In this document: positions 51,665 through 60,846 of the stretch, piece by piece
How the letters are laid out: each line of letters opens with the position of its first letter
Position numbering within the stretch: the stretch's first letter is position 1
Notes under the pieces: generated by a model
Databases searched by the model: none
What the model was told of the DNA's origin: nothing
The model's input: the letters and a program-made list of their open reading frames with translations, nothing else
Translations under genes and position numbers: made by a program
Assembly (NCBI RefSeq): GCF_900092025.1
Contig: NZ_FLTX01000005.1
Coordinates: 1 to 64,000 of the forward strand
Length of the DNA stretch: 64,000 nt
Direction of reading: 5' to 3'
From: Xanthomonas bromi
GTDB taxonomy: Bacteria > Pseudomonadota > Gammaproteobacteria > Xanthomonadales > Xanthomonadaceae

Positions 51665-52303
51665 ATGATCAACACGTCTGTCAAGGCGATTAATAGCCAT
51701 CATATCTCCTCCTCTTCCTCCGAGGAGCCGCAACGTCAGTCGCCGCAACCGGATGCAAGCGCTGATCCAACATGTATCCCTCCTGCACTAGGCGGTCTGC
51801 CATCGATTCGGCAGGGTTTGTAAGCAACACGGCGAGACGCAAACAAGACCTCGTCTTTCGAGCATTCACGGCGTACGGAAGCTTTCAACGCACAACGCCA
51901 GGCTATTGCCATGCAGCCTGGTCCGTCTAAGAATCCTCACCTTACTGCACTCGATAAGCTTCAGGAACGCAACTTCGAGCCAGCACCTGGGGGCGTAAAA
52001 ATTCCGCTCACGCCTAATTCGCTTCCCGGTGGTGGAGGCAAGCGAGTTCAAGTAGTTGGTACTTCATCGCGGGACGTCCAGGTTGTTACTGCGGGAATTG
52101 CACCTGCGCTGCAGGAAGCGATAGATGATAAGAAGATTTTCATTCAAAATCTAAGGCAAGAGTTACAAGAAGCCCGGGAAGAGAGCAATCCGACGACGAT
52201 CGCCCATAATGCGCAGGCCTTGGACCAAGCGCTTGCTGATCTGCGTTCTATGATGGGGCAAGCCGCGGTACATTTAGAAGAGAGCCGTCGGATAAATAGA
52301 TGA
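51665..52303 (+). pseudogene. Effector-like gene with a single in-frame TAA
   Basis: One frame runs from ATG 51665 to TGA 52301-52303, interrupted only by TAA at 51821-51823, codon 53. GGAG lies six bases before the ATG. The first 52 residues begin MINTSVKAINSHHISSSSSE and are Ser/Pro/Gln-rich, like type III secretion signals. After the stop comes ATRRDANKTSSFEHSRRTEA, then from ATG 51911 a 130-residue part with a probable coiled coil (IFIQNLRQELQEAREE). GC content is clearly below the flanks, suggesting transfer. I do not recognise the family. A downstream product from 51911 remains possible but has no good ribosome-binding site. Confidence 0.6.
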
Positions 52304-52390
52304 TTTAGAGTTGACCGCGAGAATAGGTACGCACGGGATGCAGTGCCAGTGTGTTGCAATTGGAGCTTGGTCGGCCGCGTAGCTGCCAAG

Positions 52391-52705
52391 GAGACCAGCG
52401 CCGACGCGTTCTATTCGCCCAAGGCCTTGCTGGATGTGGCGAGGGCCAAGCGCCTGGGCTCGGTGCCGGTCAATTTCCTGTCGGATCTGGACATCACCGG
52501 CGGCAACGCCGGCTCGCCGGTGATGGACGCGCAGGGCAAGCTGGTCGGCCTGGCATTCGACGGAAATTGGGAGTCGGTGAGCAGCAACTGGATCTTCGAC
52601 CCGGCGATGACGCGCATGATCGCCGTGGACAGCCGCTATCTGCGGTGGATCATGACCGGAGTCGCTCCGACGCCACAGCTGTTGAAGGAACTCGGCGTGC
52701 GCTGA
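52391..52705 (+). pseudogene. S46 peptidase (dipeptidyl-peptidase 7/11-like), 3' remnant
   Basis: About 104 codons match the C-terminal end of S46 serine peptidases: DAFYSPKALLDVARAKRLG, then DITGGNAGSPVMDAQGKLVG and AFDGNWESVSSNWIFDP. Family members are about 700 residues, so six sevenths of the gene are missing. The expected catalytic motif GGNSGSP reads GGNAGSP, with alanine at the nucleophile position. The left edge joins the AT-rich effector-like patch, which probably replaced or deleted the rest. The open frame begins at 52343 but there is no signal peptide or good start. Confidence 0.75.
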
Positions 52706-52796
52706 CGCGGGCAGCCGGCGGGGCGGCGGTAGGGGTTATCATGCGGTCCCGTTTCGCTGCGGCGAGCCGGCCCCTCCCCCAAGGAACTCCCAGCGC

Positions 52797-53441
52797 ATGC
52801 GCATCCTGCTTGCTCGTCACGGCGAGACGCCGTGGAACGCCGAAGGCCGTTACCAGGGCCAGATCGATATTCCGCTGTCACCGGTCGGCGAAGGCCAGGC
52901 ACGCGCGTTGGGCCAACGGCTGCACACGCTGCAGATCGACCGCGCAGTGGCGTCGCCGCTGTCGCGCGCGCAGGCCACTGCCAAGGCCGCCCTGGGCGCA
53001 TCGCGCGTGGCGTTGCTGCAGACCGATGCCGACCTGCAGGAAATCGCGCACGGCGAATGGGAGGGCCTGCTGGCCAGCGAGATCAACGACAAGGATCCCG
53101 CACGCCTGCGCGCCTGGCGCGAAGAACCCGACACCGTGCTGATGCCGGGCGGCGAATCGTTGCGTCAGGTGCTGGACCGCAGCTGGCGCGGCCTGGTGCG
53201 CGCCGCCGATGGACTGGGTGCCGACGCCACCTTGCTGGTGGTCGCGCACGATGCGGTCAATCGCGTGATCCTGTGCAAGATCCTGGGCCTGCCGTTGTCC
53301 AAGCTGTGGACCTTCCGCCAGGCCCCGACCACGCTGAACCTGCTCGAAGGCGACGACGTCGAGCATCTCGAAGTGGTGCGCCTCAACGACTGCGCGCACC
53401 ACACACCGTTCTTTGGCGAAGCCAAGCATCGGGCGCTGTAG
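52797..53441 (+). CDS. Histidine phosphatase family protein (phosphoglycerate-mutase-like)
   Basis: A 214-residue enzyme of the histidine phosphatase superfamily. The phospho-acceptor motif LLARHGETPWN is at the N-terminus, the ASPLSRAQATA and EIAHGEWEG motifs are in place, and VVAHDAVNRV carries the second histidine. It could be a cofactor-dependent mutase, alpha-ribazole phosphatase or broad phosphatase; no cobalamin genes adjoin it, so the substrate is open. AAGGA lies about 11 bases upstream of the ATG. Confidence 0.85.
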   Translation: MRILLARHGETPWNAEGRYQGQIDIPLSPVGEGQARALGQRLHTLQIDRAVASPLSRAQATAKAALGASRVALLQTDADLQEIAHGEWEGLLASEINDKDPARLRAWREEPDTVLMPGGESLRQVLDRSWRGLVRAADGLGADATLLVVAHDAVNRVILCKILGLPLSKLWTFRQAPTTLNLLEGDDVEHLEVVRLNDCAHHTPFFGEAKHRAL

Positions 53442-53488
53442 CGTCTGGCAACGTCAGCGCAGGTCTACCAGGACGGAGACGCGTCATC

Positions 53489-54094
53489 ATGGACATGTCG
53501 CGGTTCAAAGAAAGACTGTGGCCGCCATGCCTCTTTCTGACATTCTTGTTTTTTCTGCAGGTCCACTATTTCAGGTTTCTTCCGCCGACGAACGCATTGA
53601 TCGATCTGACCTTTGTGGTCGCATGTGTTGCAGCTGCGATGTTTTTTTCCTTGTTGCTGTGGGCCAATGCAACTGGCCAGCTTCAACGTCAGATCGAAGC
53701 ACAGGGTGCCGGCAGCGTCATGTTCCGGTGGTCGTTGCTGGGCATCGTCATTGCGATGCTGGGATGGTCATTGATTGTCAGACTCGGTCCCTGGGTATGG
53801 ACCGAAGTCTTTGGCGATATGTACTCAGAAGATGTCCTGATCCGCTCGGCGTCTGGGAGTTTGCTCTGCCCGCATGCGGTAACCGTGGACCCCATGCCGC
53901 GTCGAGCCCCGCAACGGCTTTGTCTGCTGGCTGGTGAAGTTCCTGATTTGGGTGACGGATATGTACAGGCAGTGATCGAGGGAAACGCTCAGCTGCTGGC
54001 TCTACAGTGCGCAACCTTCATCTCAATGCCACCCATCAGTGATTGGGTAGTGATGCGCGTCCTGACGGATGGCGTGATGTGGTTGCTCACCTGA
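53489..54094 (+). CDS. Inner-membrane protein of unknown function
   Basis: A 201-residue protein with three hydrophobic segments in the N-terminal half (LFLTFLFFLQVHYFRFL, FVVACVAAAMFFSLLLWA and SLLGIVIAMLGWSLIV) and a soluble C-terminal part with several cysteines. GC content and codon use are slightly lower than neighbours. No domain recognised. ATG at 53489 is preferred; 53495 is possible. It follows the histidine phosphatase gene after 47 bases. Confidence 0.6.
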   Translation: MDMSRFKERLWPPCLFLTFLFFLQVHYFRFLPPTNALIDLTFVVACVAAAMFFSLLLWANATGQLQRQIEAQGAGSVMFRWSLLGIVIAMLGWSLIVRLGPWVWTEVFGDMYSEDVLIRSASGSLLCPHAVTVDPMPRRAPQRLCLLAGEVPDLGDGYVQAVIEGNAQLLALQCATFISMPPISDWVVMRVLTDGVMWLLT

Positions 54095-54288
54095 TGGCGT
54101 GCGATGTCATGGAGAAATTGGTCAGGTAAGGGATGGATCTGCAACTTCCAGAAGCGGCTCCGCAAACATCCGAGCGGTTCGAGTGGCCGGCAGTCACGTG
54201 AAGTGCCTGCGCGGTTTTTCATCGGGCCTCAGCCATCGCTTTGCTGATCAATTGTGCGCCGCATTGGCGATAATGCTCCCCAGGACAC

Positions 54289-55605
54289 ATGACATCAGGT
54301 AACCCCGTGCCCACTCCCACCATACTCTCCGACTGGCTGGCCTACATCGAGCAGCAGCATCCCAGTAGCATCGCGATGGGGTTGGAGCGCGTGCGCGAAG
54401 TGGCTGCGCGCTTGCAGATCGCAGCGCCGGCAAAGCACGTCATCGTCGTGGGCGGGACCAATGGCAAGGGCTCGACCGTGGCCTTTATCGAGGCGATCGG
54501 GCGTGCAGCCGGCTGGAAGGTCGGTGCCTACACGTCGCCGCATGTGCTGCGTTACAACGAGCGCGTACGCATCGATGGCGAGGAGGCCAGCGACGCGCAG
54601 CTGGTCGAGGCGTTTGCTGCGGTCGAGACGGCGCGTGGCGATACCGCGTTGACCTATTTCGAGTTCGGCACGCTGGCGGCGCTGTGGCTGTTTCAACAGT
54701 CCGCGCTGGAGTTGGCGGTGCTGGAAATCGGTCTGGGCGGGCGCCTGGATGCGGTGAACATCGTCGATTCGGATGTGGCGGTGATCACCACCGTCGATAT
54801 CGACCACACCGATTGGCTGGGCGAAGAGCGCGAGGCGATCGGCGCCGAGAAGGCCGGCATCATCCGCGCATGGAAGCCGGTGGTGTTGGGCGAGATCGAT
54901 CCGCCGTCCAGCGTGCTGCGTCGGGCCTATCAACTGGGTGCCAATGCGATCCGCGCGGGCAGCGATTATTTCTTCGAGCCGATCGGTGCGTCGCATGCGG
55001 AGACCCCGCAATCCGACGCGCCGCGGTGGCGCTGGCGCGATGTGGCCGTGACGCTGGAATTGCCGATGCCGGCATTGCACGCGCCGGTGCAGCTGGCCAA
55101 TGCCGCTGCCGCAATCGCCGCATTGCAGGCGTTGCCGGTGGAAGTGCCCGCTGCAGCCTGGGCGCAGGGCATCGGCAACGCGCAAGTGGCCGGGCGGTTG
55201 CAGCGCCTTGAGGTCGAGGGCGTGCAGGTGTTGCTGGATGTCGGCCACAACCCGCAGGCCGCGCGCGCGCTGGCCGCCGCGCTCGGTGCGCGGGCGCACG
55301 CCGGCAGCACGTACGCGATCTACGCTGCACTGGCCGACAAGGACGTTTTGGGCGTGGTGGAGGCGGTCGCTACGCAGATCGACCACTGGGCGCTGGCCGG
55401 GCTGGAGGGCGCACGCGGGCAATCGGCGCAGGCCTTGCAAGCCCGTCTGCACGGCAGTGCCGCCGCGCAGGCGCCGTGCCATCGTGATGTTGCCACTGCA
55501 GTGCACGCGGTCCTGGCCACAGCCAGTCCCGGCGACCGCGTGCTGGTCTTCGGCTCGTTTTACACCGTGGCCGACGCACTTGAAGCACTTCATTCAGCCC
55601 GCTGA
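54289..55605 (+). CDS. folC: Folylpolyglutamate synthase / dihydrofolate synthase
   Basis: FolC (438 residues) adds glutamate to dihydropteroate and to reduced folates. The ATP loop is VVGGTNGKGSTVAFIE near residue 48, the Mur-ligase-like centre is YFEFGTLAALWLF and LEIGLGGRLDAVNIVD, and VDIDHTDWLGEEREAIGAEKAGII holds the carbamylated-lysine region. The C-terminal ligand domain contains LDVGHNPQAARALA. In many gammaproteobacteria folC precedes a SPOR protein, cvpA and purF, exactly as here. Confidence 0.95.
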   Translation: MTSGNPVPTPTILSDWLAYIEQQHPSSIAMGLERVREVAARLQIAAPAKHVIVVGGTNGKGSTVAFIEAIGRAAGWKVGAYTSPHVLRYNERVRIDGEEASDAQLVEAFAAVETARGDTALTYFEFGTLAALWLFQQSALELAVLEIGLGGRLDAVNIVDSDVAVITTVDIDHTDWLGEEREAIGAEKAGIIRAWKPVVLGEIDPPSSVLRRAYQLGANAIRAGSDYFFEPIGASHAETPQSDAPRWRWRDVAVTLELPMPALHAPVQLANAAAAIAALQALPVEVPAAAWAQGIGNAQVAGRLQRLEVEGVQVLLDVGHNPQAARALAAALGARAHAGSTYAIYAALADKDVLGVVEAVATQIDHWALAGLEGARGQSAQALQARLHGSAAAQAPCHRDVATAVHAVLATASPGDRVLVFGSFYTVADALEALHSAR

Positions 55606-55672
55606 GGTCGTCGAGGTGGCGCCGGCCTTATAATCGCCGCGGCACCCCGCCACGCCGCCTCTCGTCTCTTCC

Positions 55673-56755
55673 GTGGATACTGCTCTGAAACAGCGACTGA
55701 TTGGCGCCATCGTTCTGGTGGCGCTCGCCGTGATCTTCCTGCCGATGCTGGTCAAGGGCCCCGCGCCGTCGAGCGGTGTGGCCGATGTGCCGCTCGAGGC
55801 GCCCGCAGCACCCACAAATGGCGAGTTCCAGACCCGCGAATTGCCGCTGGTCACCCCGGGCAACGCGCCGGCCGGTGGCGCGCTGGGCATGGCCGGTGCG
55901 CCGGCGCCGGTGCAGAACAACCCCGATGCCGCCGATCTGGCCGCTCCGTCCAGCACGCCTTCCGCACCGGAAGTGGCCGCTGGCAACTACGCGGTCAATT
56001 TCGGTGCGTACGCCACCAGTGCCGATGCCGATGCAGTGATTGCGCGGCTCAAGCAGGCGCAGTTGCCCGGCTTCAGCGAAAAAACCCAGATCAACGGCCA
56101 CCCGGCCTGGCGCGTGCGCGTTGGGCCGTATGCCGACCAGGCCCAGGCCGAATCGGCGCGCCTGAAGGCAGTGAAGGTGCGCGGCGACGTCAATGCCCAG
56201 GTGGTGACGCTGGATGCCAACGCTGCTGCGCCAGCAGTTAGCACGCCGGCTCCAGCGCCCGCGCCTGCCGCGAAACCTGCCAGCAGCGTGGCCGCCGTCA
56301 GCACCACCGCACCGGCCAAGACCGAAAGCCTGCCGCCGGAGCCCGCCAAGCCGGCGGCCACCGCGCCCAAGCCTGCCGACGTGCCCAAGCCCGTGCCCGC
56401 CAAGCCCGAGGTCGCCAAGCCCGCAACTGCCAAGCCCGCAACTGCCAAGCCCGAGGTTGCTGCCAAGCCTGAACCTGCCAAGCCGGCTGCTACCGCGCCG
56501 GCAGCGCCTGCAGCCAGTTCGGTCGGTTTTGCCGTGCAGCTGGGTGCGTTTGGTCGCCCCGAGGATGCCGATGCCCTGCGCGACCGCGTGCGCGCCGCCG
56601 GTTTCAGCGCCTTCGTCGAACAGGTGCGCACCGACAAGGGCGCGCTCAACCGTGTGCGGGTTGGCCCGGTCGCCAATCGCAGCGATGCCGAACAGTTGCG
56701 TGCCCAGGTTGCAGCCAAGGTCGGTATCTCCGGCATGGTGCGGCCACATCCTTAA
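55673..56755 (+). CDS. SPOR-domain protein (DedD-like)
   Basis: A 360-residue membrane-anchored protein. A single N-terminal membrane helix (LIGAIVLVALAVIFLPMLV) precedes two SPOR domains that bind denuded septal peptidoglycan: residues about 104-183 (NYAVNFGAYATSADADAV) and 284-360 (SVGFAVQLGAFGRPEDADAL). Most DedD-like proteins have one SPOR domain, so the second is notable. The linker is an Ala/Pro/Lys-rich repeat. The start is a GTG at 55673; a TATAAT at 55629-55634 is a possible -10 with a poor -35. Likely acts in cell division. Confidence 0.85.
   Translation: MDTALKQRLIGAIVLVALAVIFLPMLVKGPAPSSGVADVPLEAPAAPTNGEFQTRELPLVTPGNAPAGGALGMAGAPAPVQNNPDAADLAAPSSTPSAPEVAAGNYAVNFGAYATSADADAVIARLKQAQLPGFSEKTQINGHPAWRVRVGPYADQAQAESARLKAVKVRGDVNAQVVTLDANAAAPAVSTPAPAPAPAAKPASSVAAVSTTAPAKTESLPPEPAKPAATAPKPADVPKPVPAKPEVAKPATAKPATAKPEVAAKPEPAKPAATAPAAPAASSVGFAVQLGAFGRPEDADALRDRVRAAGFSAFVEQVRTDKGALNRVRVGPVANRSDAEQLRAQVAAKVGISGMVRPHP
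56416..56445 (+). repeat. 15-bp tandem repeat in the SPOR-protein linker
   Basis: The unit CAAGCCCGCAACTGC occurs twice in tandem (56416-56430 and 56431-56445), encoding KPATA twice. It lies in a longer imperfect KPE/KPA array and is a probable slippage site. Confidence 0.8.
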
Positions 56756-56967
56756 GGTCTGGCCCGGCCGCAAGCAAACACGGCCGCTGCTTGCGGCAGC
56801 CGCTCGTACACTGCACTGCGCGCGCACTGTCATGTGTCCGCCAGCTGCCCGCAGTGCGCAGCTTGCAGCCACCGGATTTCCAAACGCCTCGCACCCATGG
56901 AGGGGAGGGCAATGAACAACGAGCCAGATTGCACCAATGATGCGCACGTCGCGCGGAGAGGTTGCCG

Positions 56968-57723
56968 ATGATCGACATGGTGTTGGGCGCCATCATTCTG
57001 GTGTCGGCCCTGCTGGGCTTGCTGCGTGGCTTTGTCGCCATCGTGGTCGGCACCTTGTCCTGGCTGCTGGCCGGCTGGGCTACCTTCATGTTCGGCGGCG
57101 CGGCGGCGCGCTGGCTCGCCGATGGCAAGCATCCGTCTGCCACCGAATCGTTCGGCGGTTACGCCATGGTGTTCGTCGGTGTGCTGATCACCGTGGCGGT
57201 GATCGGCATGGTGATCCGTGCGGGCGTGGATGCGATCAAGCTCGGCGGCACCGACCGCATGCTCGGGTTCGGCCTGGGCGTGGTGCGTGGCGGGTTGCTG
57301 GCCAGCGTGCTGGTGCTGCTGATGGGCTTCACCCCGCTGCCGCGCGAGCCGGCATGGCGACAGTCGGTGCTGCTGCCGATCCTGCAGCCCGGTGCCGGCT
57401 GGATGCGCGCGCAACTGCCGGCCTGGCGGATGCCGTCGATGGAGATGCCATCCATGGAACTTGGCAACTTGCCCAGGGAGTTGGGGAAGTTGCCTTCGGC
57501 AGGCGATAATACCGATCTGGGCAAAATGCTGTCCGGGTCTGGCTTGAGCGACAGCGTGTCGCGGGCGCTCGGTAAACCCAGCAAACCCGGCAATCCCGCC
57601 AGCGACGGACGCGATCCGACGCAGGCGATGCCGGCCAATATCGATCCGGCGCAGGTTCGCGGCGGAGAAAGCGACCCGGCTCGGGTCGAATCCCACGGCC
57701 AGGCACGGCCACCTTCACAGTAA
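56968..57723 (+). CDS. cvpA: CvpA family protein
   Basis: A 251-residue inner-membrane protein of the colicin-V-production family, upstream of purF in most gammaproteobacteria. About four hydrophobic segments are visible (MVLGAIILVSALLGLLRGF at the N-terminus). The C-terminal 110 residues, with PSMEMPSMELGNLPRELG, form a soluble tail longer than in E. coli CvpA (162 residues). ATG at 56968 has AGAGG upstream; a TTG at 56962 is less likely. It is separated from purF by 30 bases. Confidence 0.88.
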   Translation: MIDMVLGAIILVSALLGLLRGFVAIVVGTLSWLLAGWATFMFGGAAARWLADGKHPSATESFGGYAMVFVGVLITVAVIGMVIRAGVDAIKLGGTDRMLGFGLGVVRGGLLASVLVLLMGFTPLPREPAWRQSVLLPILQPGAGWMRAQLPAWRMPSMEMPSMELGNLPRELGKLPSAGDNTDLGKMLSGSGLSDSVSRALGKPSKPGNPASDGRDPTQAMPANIDPAQVRGGESDPARVESHGQARPPSQ

Positions 57724-57753
57724 CGGCGCAAGCCGAAGCGGAGAACGCGCACC

Positions 57754-59220
57754 ATGTGTGGCATCGTCGGTATTGTCGGCAACCAAAACGTCGCCGGGCA
57801 ACTGTATGACGGCCTGACCGTCCTGCAGCATCGTGGGCAGGACGCTGCAGGCATCGCCACCGCAGATGGCACGCGCTTGCGTGTGCAGAAGGCCAACGGC
57901 CTGGTGCGCGACGTGTTCGACGAAAAGAAGATGGCGGTGCTGGAAGGCCGTGTCGGCATCGCGCATTGCCGCTATCCGACCGCCGGCTCGGAGGGCATGG
58001 ACGAGGCGCAGCCGTTCTACGTCAACTCGCCCTATGGCATCGCACTTGCCCACAACGGCAACCTGATCAACACCGAGGCCTTGCGCCAGCAGGTGTTCGA
58101 AGCCGACCGCCGCAACATCAATACCGATTCGGACAGCGAAGTGCTGCTGAACGTGTTCGCCTACGAGCTGGACGCGCAGCGCATGCTCACCCCCGAAGCG
58201 GCGATCCGCGCAGTGGCTGGCGTGCACCGCCGCTGCAAGGGCGGCTATGCAGTGGTCAGCGTAGTGCTGGGCCTGGGCCTGGTGGCCTTCCGCGACCCGC
58301 ACGGTATCCGCCCGCTGGTGCTGGGCAAGCGCGAGCATGCCGAAGGTACCGAATACATCGTGTCGTCCGAATCGGCGGCGCTGGACATCCTGGGCTATCA
58401 GCGCGTGCGCGACGTGCGCCCGGGCGAAGCGCTGGTGATCACCGCGCGCGGCGAGCTGTTCTCGGAAGTCTGCGCGTCACCGACCAACAATGCGCCGTGC
58501 ATTTTCGAGTACGTGTATTTCGCGCGTCCCGATTCGATGATCGACAACATCTCGGTGCACAAGGCGCGCATGCGCATGGGCCTGAAGTTGGGCGAGAAGA
58601 TCCTGCGCCTGCGCCCGGACCACGACATCGACACCATCATTCCGATTCCGGACACCTCGCGCGATGTGGCGCTGGAGATGTCCCATGTGCTCGGGGTGAA
58701 GTACCGCGAGGGTTTCGTCAAGAATCGCTACGTAGGCCGCACCTTCATCATGCCGGGGCAGGGCGAACGGCAGAAATCGGTGCGACGCAAGCTCAACCCG
58801 ATCCATCTGGAATTCCGCAACCGCGTGGTGCTACTGGTCGACGATTCCATCGTACGCGGCACCACCAGCCGGCAGATCGTGCAGATGGCGCGCGACGCGG
58901 GCGCGCGCAAGGTGTACCTGGCCTCGGCCGCGCCGCCGGTGCGCTATCCCAACATCTACGGGATCGACATGCCGGCCGCCGAAGAGCTCATTGCGCATGG
59001 CCGCAGCGAGCTGGAGATCCAGGAGTTTCTCGGCTGCGATTGGTTGATCTACCAGGACCTGGAAGACCTGGAAGTAGCGGTGCGCGAAGGGAATCCAGAC
59101 ATCAAGCAGTTCGATTCCTCGTGCTTCAACGGCGAGTACATCACCGGCATCGAACCGGGGTATTTCGAACGCATCCAGCAGCTGCGCTCGGACGATGCCA
59201 AGAAGCGTCGCCGCGCCTGA
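57754..59220 (+). CDS. purF: Amidophosphoribosyltransferase
   Basis: PurF (488 residues) makes 5-phosphoribosylamine from PRPP and glutamine, the first committed step of purine synthesis. After Met removal Cys2 (MCGIVGIVG) is the glutaminase nucleophile; the PRPP-binding loop [20 protein letters not shown] is near residue 365, with [15 protein letters not shown]-like sequence (here [14 protein letters not shown]) upstream. Ends with basic KKRRRA. It lies in the folC - SPOR - cvpA - purF order. Confidence 0.97.
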   Translation: MCGIVGIVGNQNVAGQLYDGLTVLQHRGQDAAGIATADGTRLRVQKANGLVRDVFDEKKMAVLEGRVGIAHCRYPTAGSEGMDEAQPFYVNSPYGIALAHNGNLINTEALRQQVFEADRRNINTDSDSEVLLNVFAYELDAQRMLTPEAAIRAVAGVHRRCKGGYAVVSVVLGLGLVAFRDPHGIRPLVLGKREHAEGTEYIVSSESAALDILGYQRVRDVRPGEALVITARGELFSEVCASPTNNAPCIFEYVYFARPDSMIDNISVHKARMRMGLKLGEKILRLRPDHDIDTIIPIPDTSRDVALEMSHVLGVKYREGFVKNRYVGRTFIMPGQGERQKSVRRKLNPIHLEFRNRVVLLVDDSIVRGTTSRQIVQMARDAGARKVYLASAAPPVRYPNIYGIDMPAAEELIAHGRSELEIQEFLGCDWLIYQDLEDLEVAVREGNPDIKQFDSSCFNGEYITGIEPGYFERIQQLRSDDAKKRRRA

Positions 59221-59461
59221 AGTCCGACCGCACTGCGGCCGCCCGGCCGTGCTCGCGGCCGTGCTCGCGGCCGGGGTGGCGGTGCAGCTGGCGGGCTGCG
59301 CCGCCAATGACGCTGCGCCAGTTCGCTCGGTAGACGACCCGCACCTGCGCAATGGACAACCCCCCGTGGCGCTGCGCACCACGCTGGACATGCAATTGGA
59401 CTGGCAGCAGCAGGCCGCGCTCCTAGCACCAAGCCAGCAACCACTGCGGCCGGTGCCGTGA
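59195..59461 (+). CDS. Small predicted lipoprotein
   Basis: An 88-residue protein with a lipoprotein signal: [16 protein letters not shown], lipobox LAGC with the acylated cysteine at about residue 36. The mature part is short and low in recognisable features. The ATG at 59195 overlaps the purF end by 26 bases; because of the overlap a later GTG (for example within LAAVLAAG) cannot be excluded. Its stop overlaps the next start by three bases, so it may be translated with it. Confidence 0.5.
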   Translation: MPRSVAAPEVRPHCGRPAVLAAVLAAGVAVQLAGCAANDAAPVRSVDDPHLRNGQPPVALRTTLDMQLDWQQQAALLAPSQQPLRPVP

Positions 59462-60264
59462 TCACGGATCTGTTCGACGCCGCATGCGCGTGCCTGGACG
59501 CGGCCGATCCGCTGCAAAAAGTTGCGTTGACGCAGCAGTACGCAGCGGCGTTTCGCGATGGCCGATTGACCATCGATCCGGCCGCGCCGGCGCCGGCGCC
59601 GATCCGCATGCCGGGCCGTCCTGCCACGCCGATCCTGGTGCATCCGCGCGAGCTGCCACGGCGCGGGCTGGGCACGCCGGACGGGCGTGCCGCCTTCATC
59701 CACGCCATTGCGCATATCGAACTCAACGCCATCGATCTTGCCTGGGATGCGGTGTATCGCTTTCGTGGGCTGCCCGATGCGTTCTACGCCGATTGGGTAG
59801 CGGTGGCCGACGACGAATCGCGCCATTTCATGCTGCTGCGTGCGCGCTTGCAGGCGCACGATCACGACTACGGCAACTTCGCCGCGCATAACGGCCTATG
59901 GGAGATGTGCGAGAAAACCGCGCACGACGGCCTGGCGCGCATGGCGCTGGTGCCGCGCGTGCTCGAAGCGCGCGGCCTGGATGTGACCCCGGCGATGATC
60001 GTCAAACTCCGTTCGCTAGGCGACGCCGCCACTGCCGAGGTGCTCGAAACCATCCTGCGCGAAGAAGTGGCGCACGTGGCTGCCGGCTCGCGGTGGTACC
60101 GCTGGTTTTGCGAACAGACCGGCGTCGAGCCGCGTGCACGCTTCAAGGCCTTGCTGGGCGAATATGCCGGCGGTTATTTGCATGGGCCGTTCAATCTGCA
60201 GGCGCGCCTGCTCGCCGGTTTCGACGAAGACGAGCTGGCCGATCTGGTGGAGCAGGCCGGCTGA
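59458..60264 (+). CDS. DUF455 family ferritin-like protein
   Basis: A 268-residue protein resembling the DUF455 family, whose members have a ferritin-like four-helix bundle with a di-metal site. The repeated E..H motifs AHIELNAIDLAWD, VADDESRHFMLL and LREEVAHVAAG, with HNGLWEMCEKTAHDG between them, provide the expected carboxylate and histidine ligands. The start is a GTG at 59458 overlapping the preceding stop (GTGA). Related proteins include tRNA-modifying and oxidase-like enzymes, but the reaction here is not known. Confidence 0.75.
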   Translation: MITDLFDAACACLDAADPLQKVALTQQYAAAFRDGRLTIDPAAPAPAPIRMPGRPATPILVHPRELPRRGLGTPDGRAAFIHAIAHIELNAIDLAWDAVYRFRGLPDAFYADWVAVADDESRHFMLLRARLQAHDHDYGNFAAHNGLWEMCEKTAHDGLARMALVPRVLEARGLDVTPAMIVKLRSLGDAATAEVLETILREEVAHVAAGSRWYRWFCEQTGVEPRARFKALLGEYAGGYLHGPFNLQARLLAGFDEDELADLVEQAG

Positions 60265-60846
60265 GTGTGGTCTCGATGTCTGCGGCGCAAATGGCTGCCG
60301 TGGCGTGTGGTCTGAATCTGTCTGACGCATTCGTGGGCTGACTCCGTGTCGCCCACACGCGCCGTGTGCGACTGGATAGATTTACGTTGCCCTGATCAGC
60401 ACGGATAGCCGTTGCGCGTGCGTCGCCCCACGCGCTGCTACGTATCGAAGACGACGCCATGAAATCTGCCGGTACCGATACGACATGGCGCCGCGGTGTC
60501 TTGTGACGCAGGTGAACATTGACGCAGTAAATCGCGTTGCGCAGGCAATCACGTGCACGCAGATCGATCTGTATTGCGACGCGCTATCGCCCTGTCAGGC
60601 ACGCATGTGGCCTGGGCTTGTCCGACACGCTCTCTAGAGAGCGCGCGTTCTTTCCTCAGGACTGTGCGCTGGTTCCTATTCGATCGCAGCTGAAGTTGCA
60701 TCCAGGTACCGGCAGGCATCACAGAAATGTAATTTTCCGTTGTAATAACTTGCAATCCGAACCTTCCTGCGCGCCCTAATGGCGTCCCGGGGACAGGGGC
60801 CCGGTGTTTTGCACCCGTTGCTTCCATGTCTTAGGAGAGAGAGACG
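60265..60846. other. Long gap upstream of the protease gene
   Basis: 582 bases without a credible gene. The right half, roughly 60680-60780, is AT-rich and presumably holds the protease promoter, though I cannot name -35/-10 boxes with confidence. It contains the 16-bp palindrome at 60628-60643. Confidence 0.4.
60628..60643. promoter_or_regulatory. 16-bp perfect palindrome CGCTCTCTAGAGAGCG
   Basis: A perfect palindrome without spacer, 200 bases upstream of the metalloprotease gene. Such symmetry suits a dimeric regulator. No direct evidence of binding. Confidence 0.35.

Noticed and set aside
60537-60779. Plus-strand 80-codon open frame upstream of the protease gene
   Set aside because: It has no homologous feature and covers the AT-rich region expected to hold the promoter.
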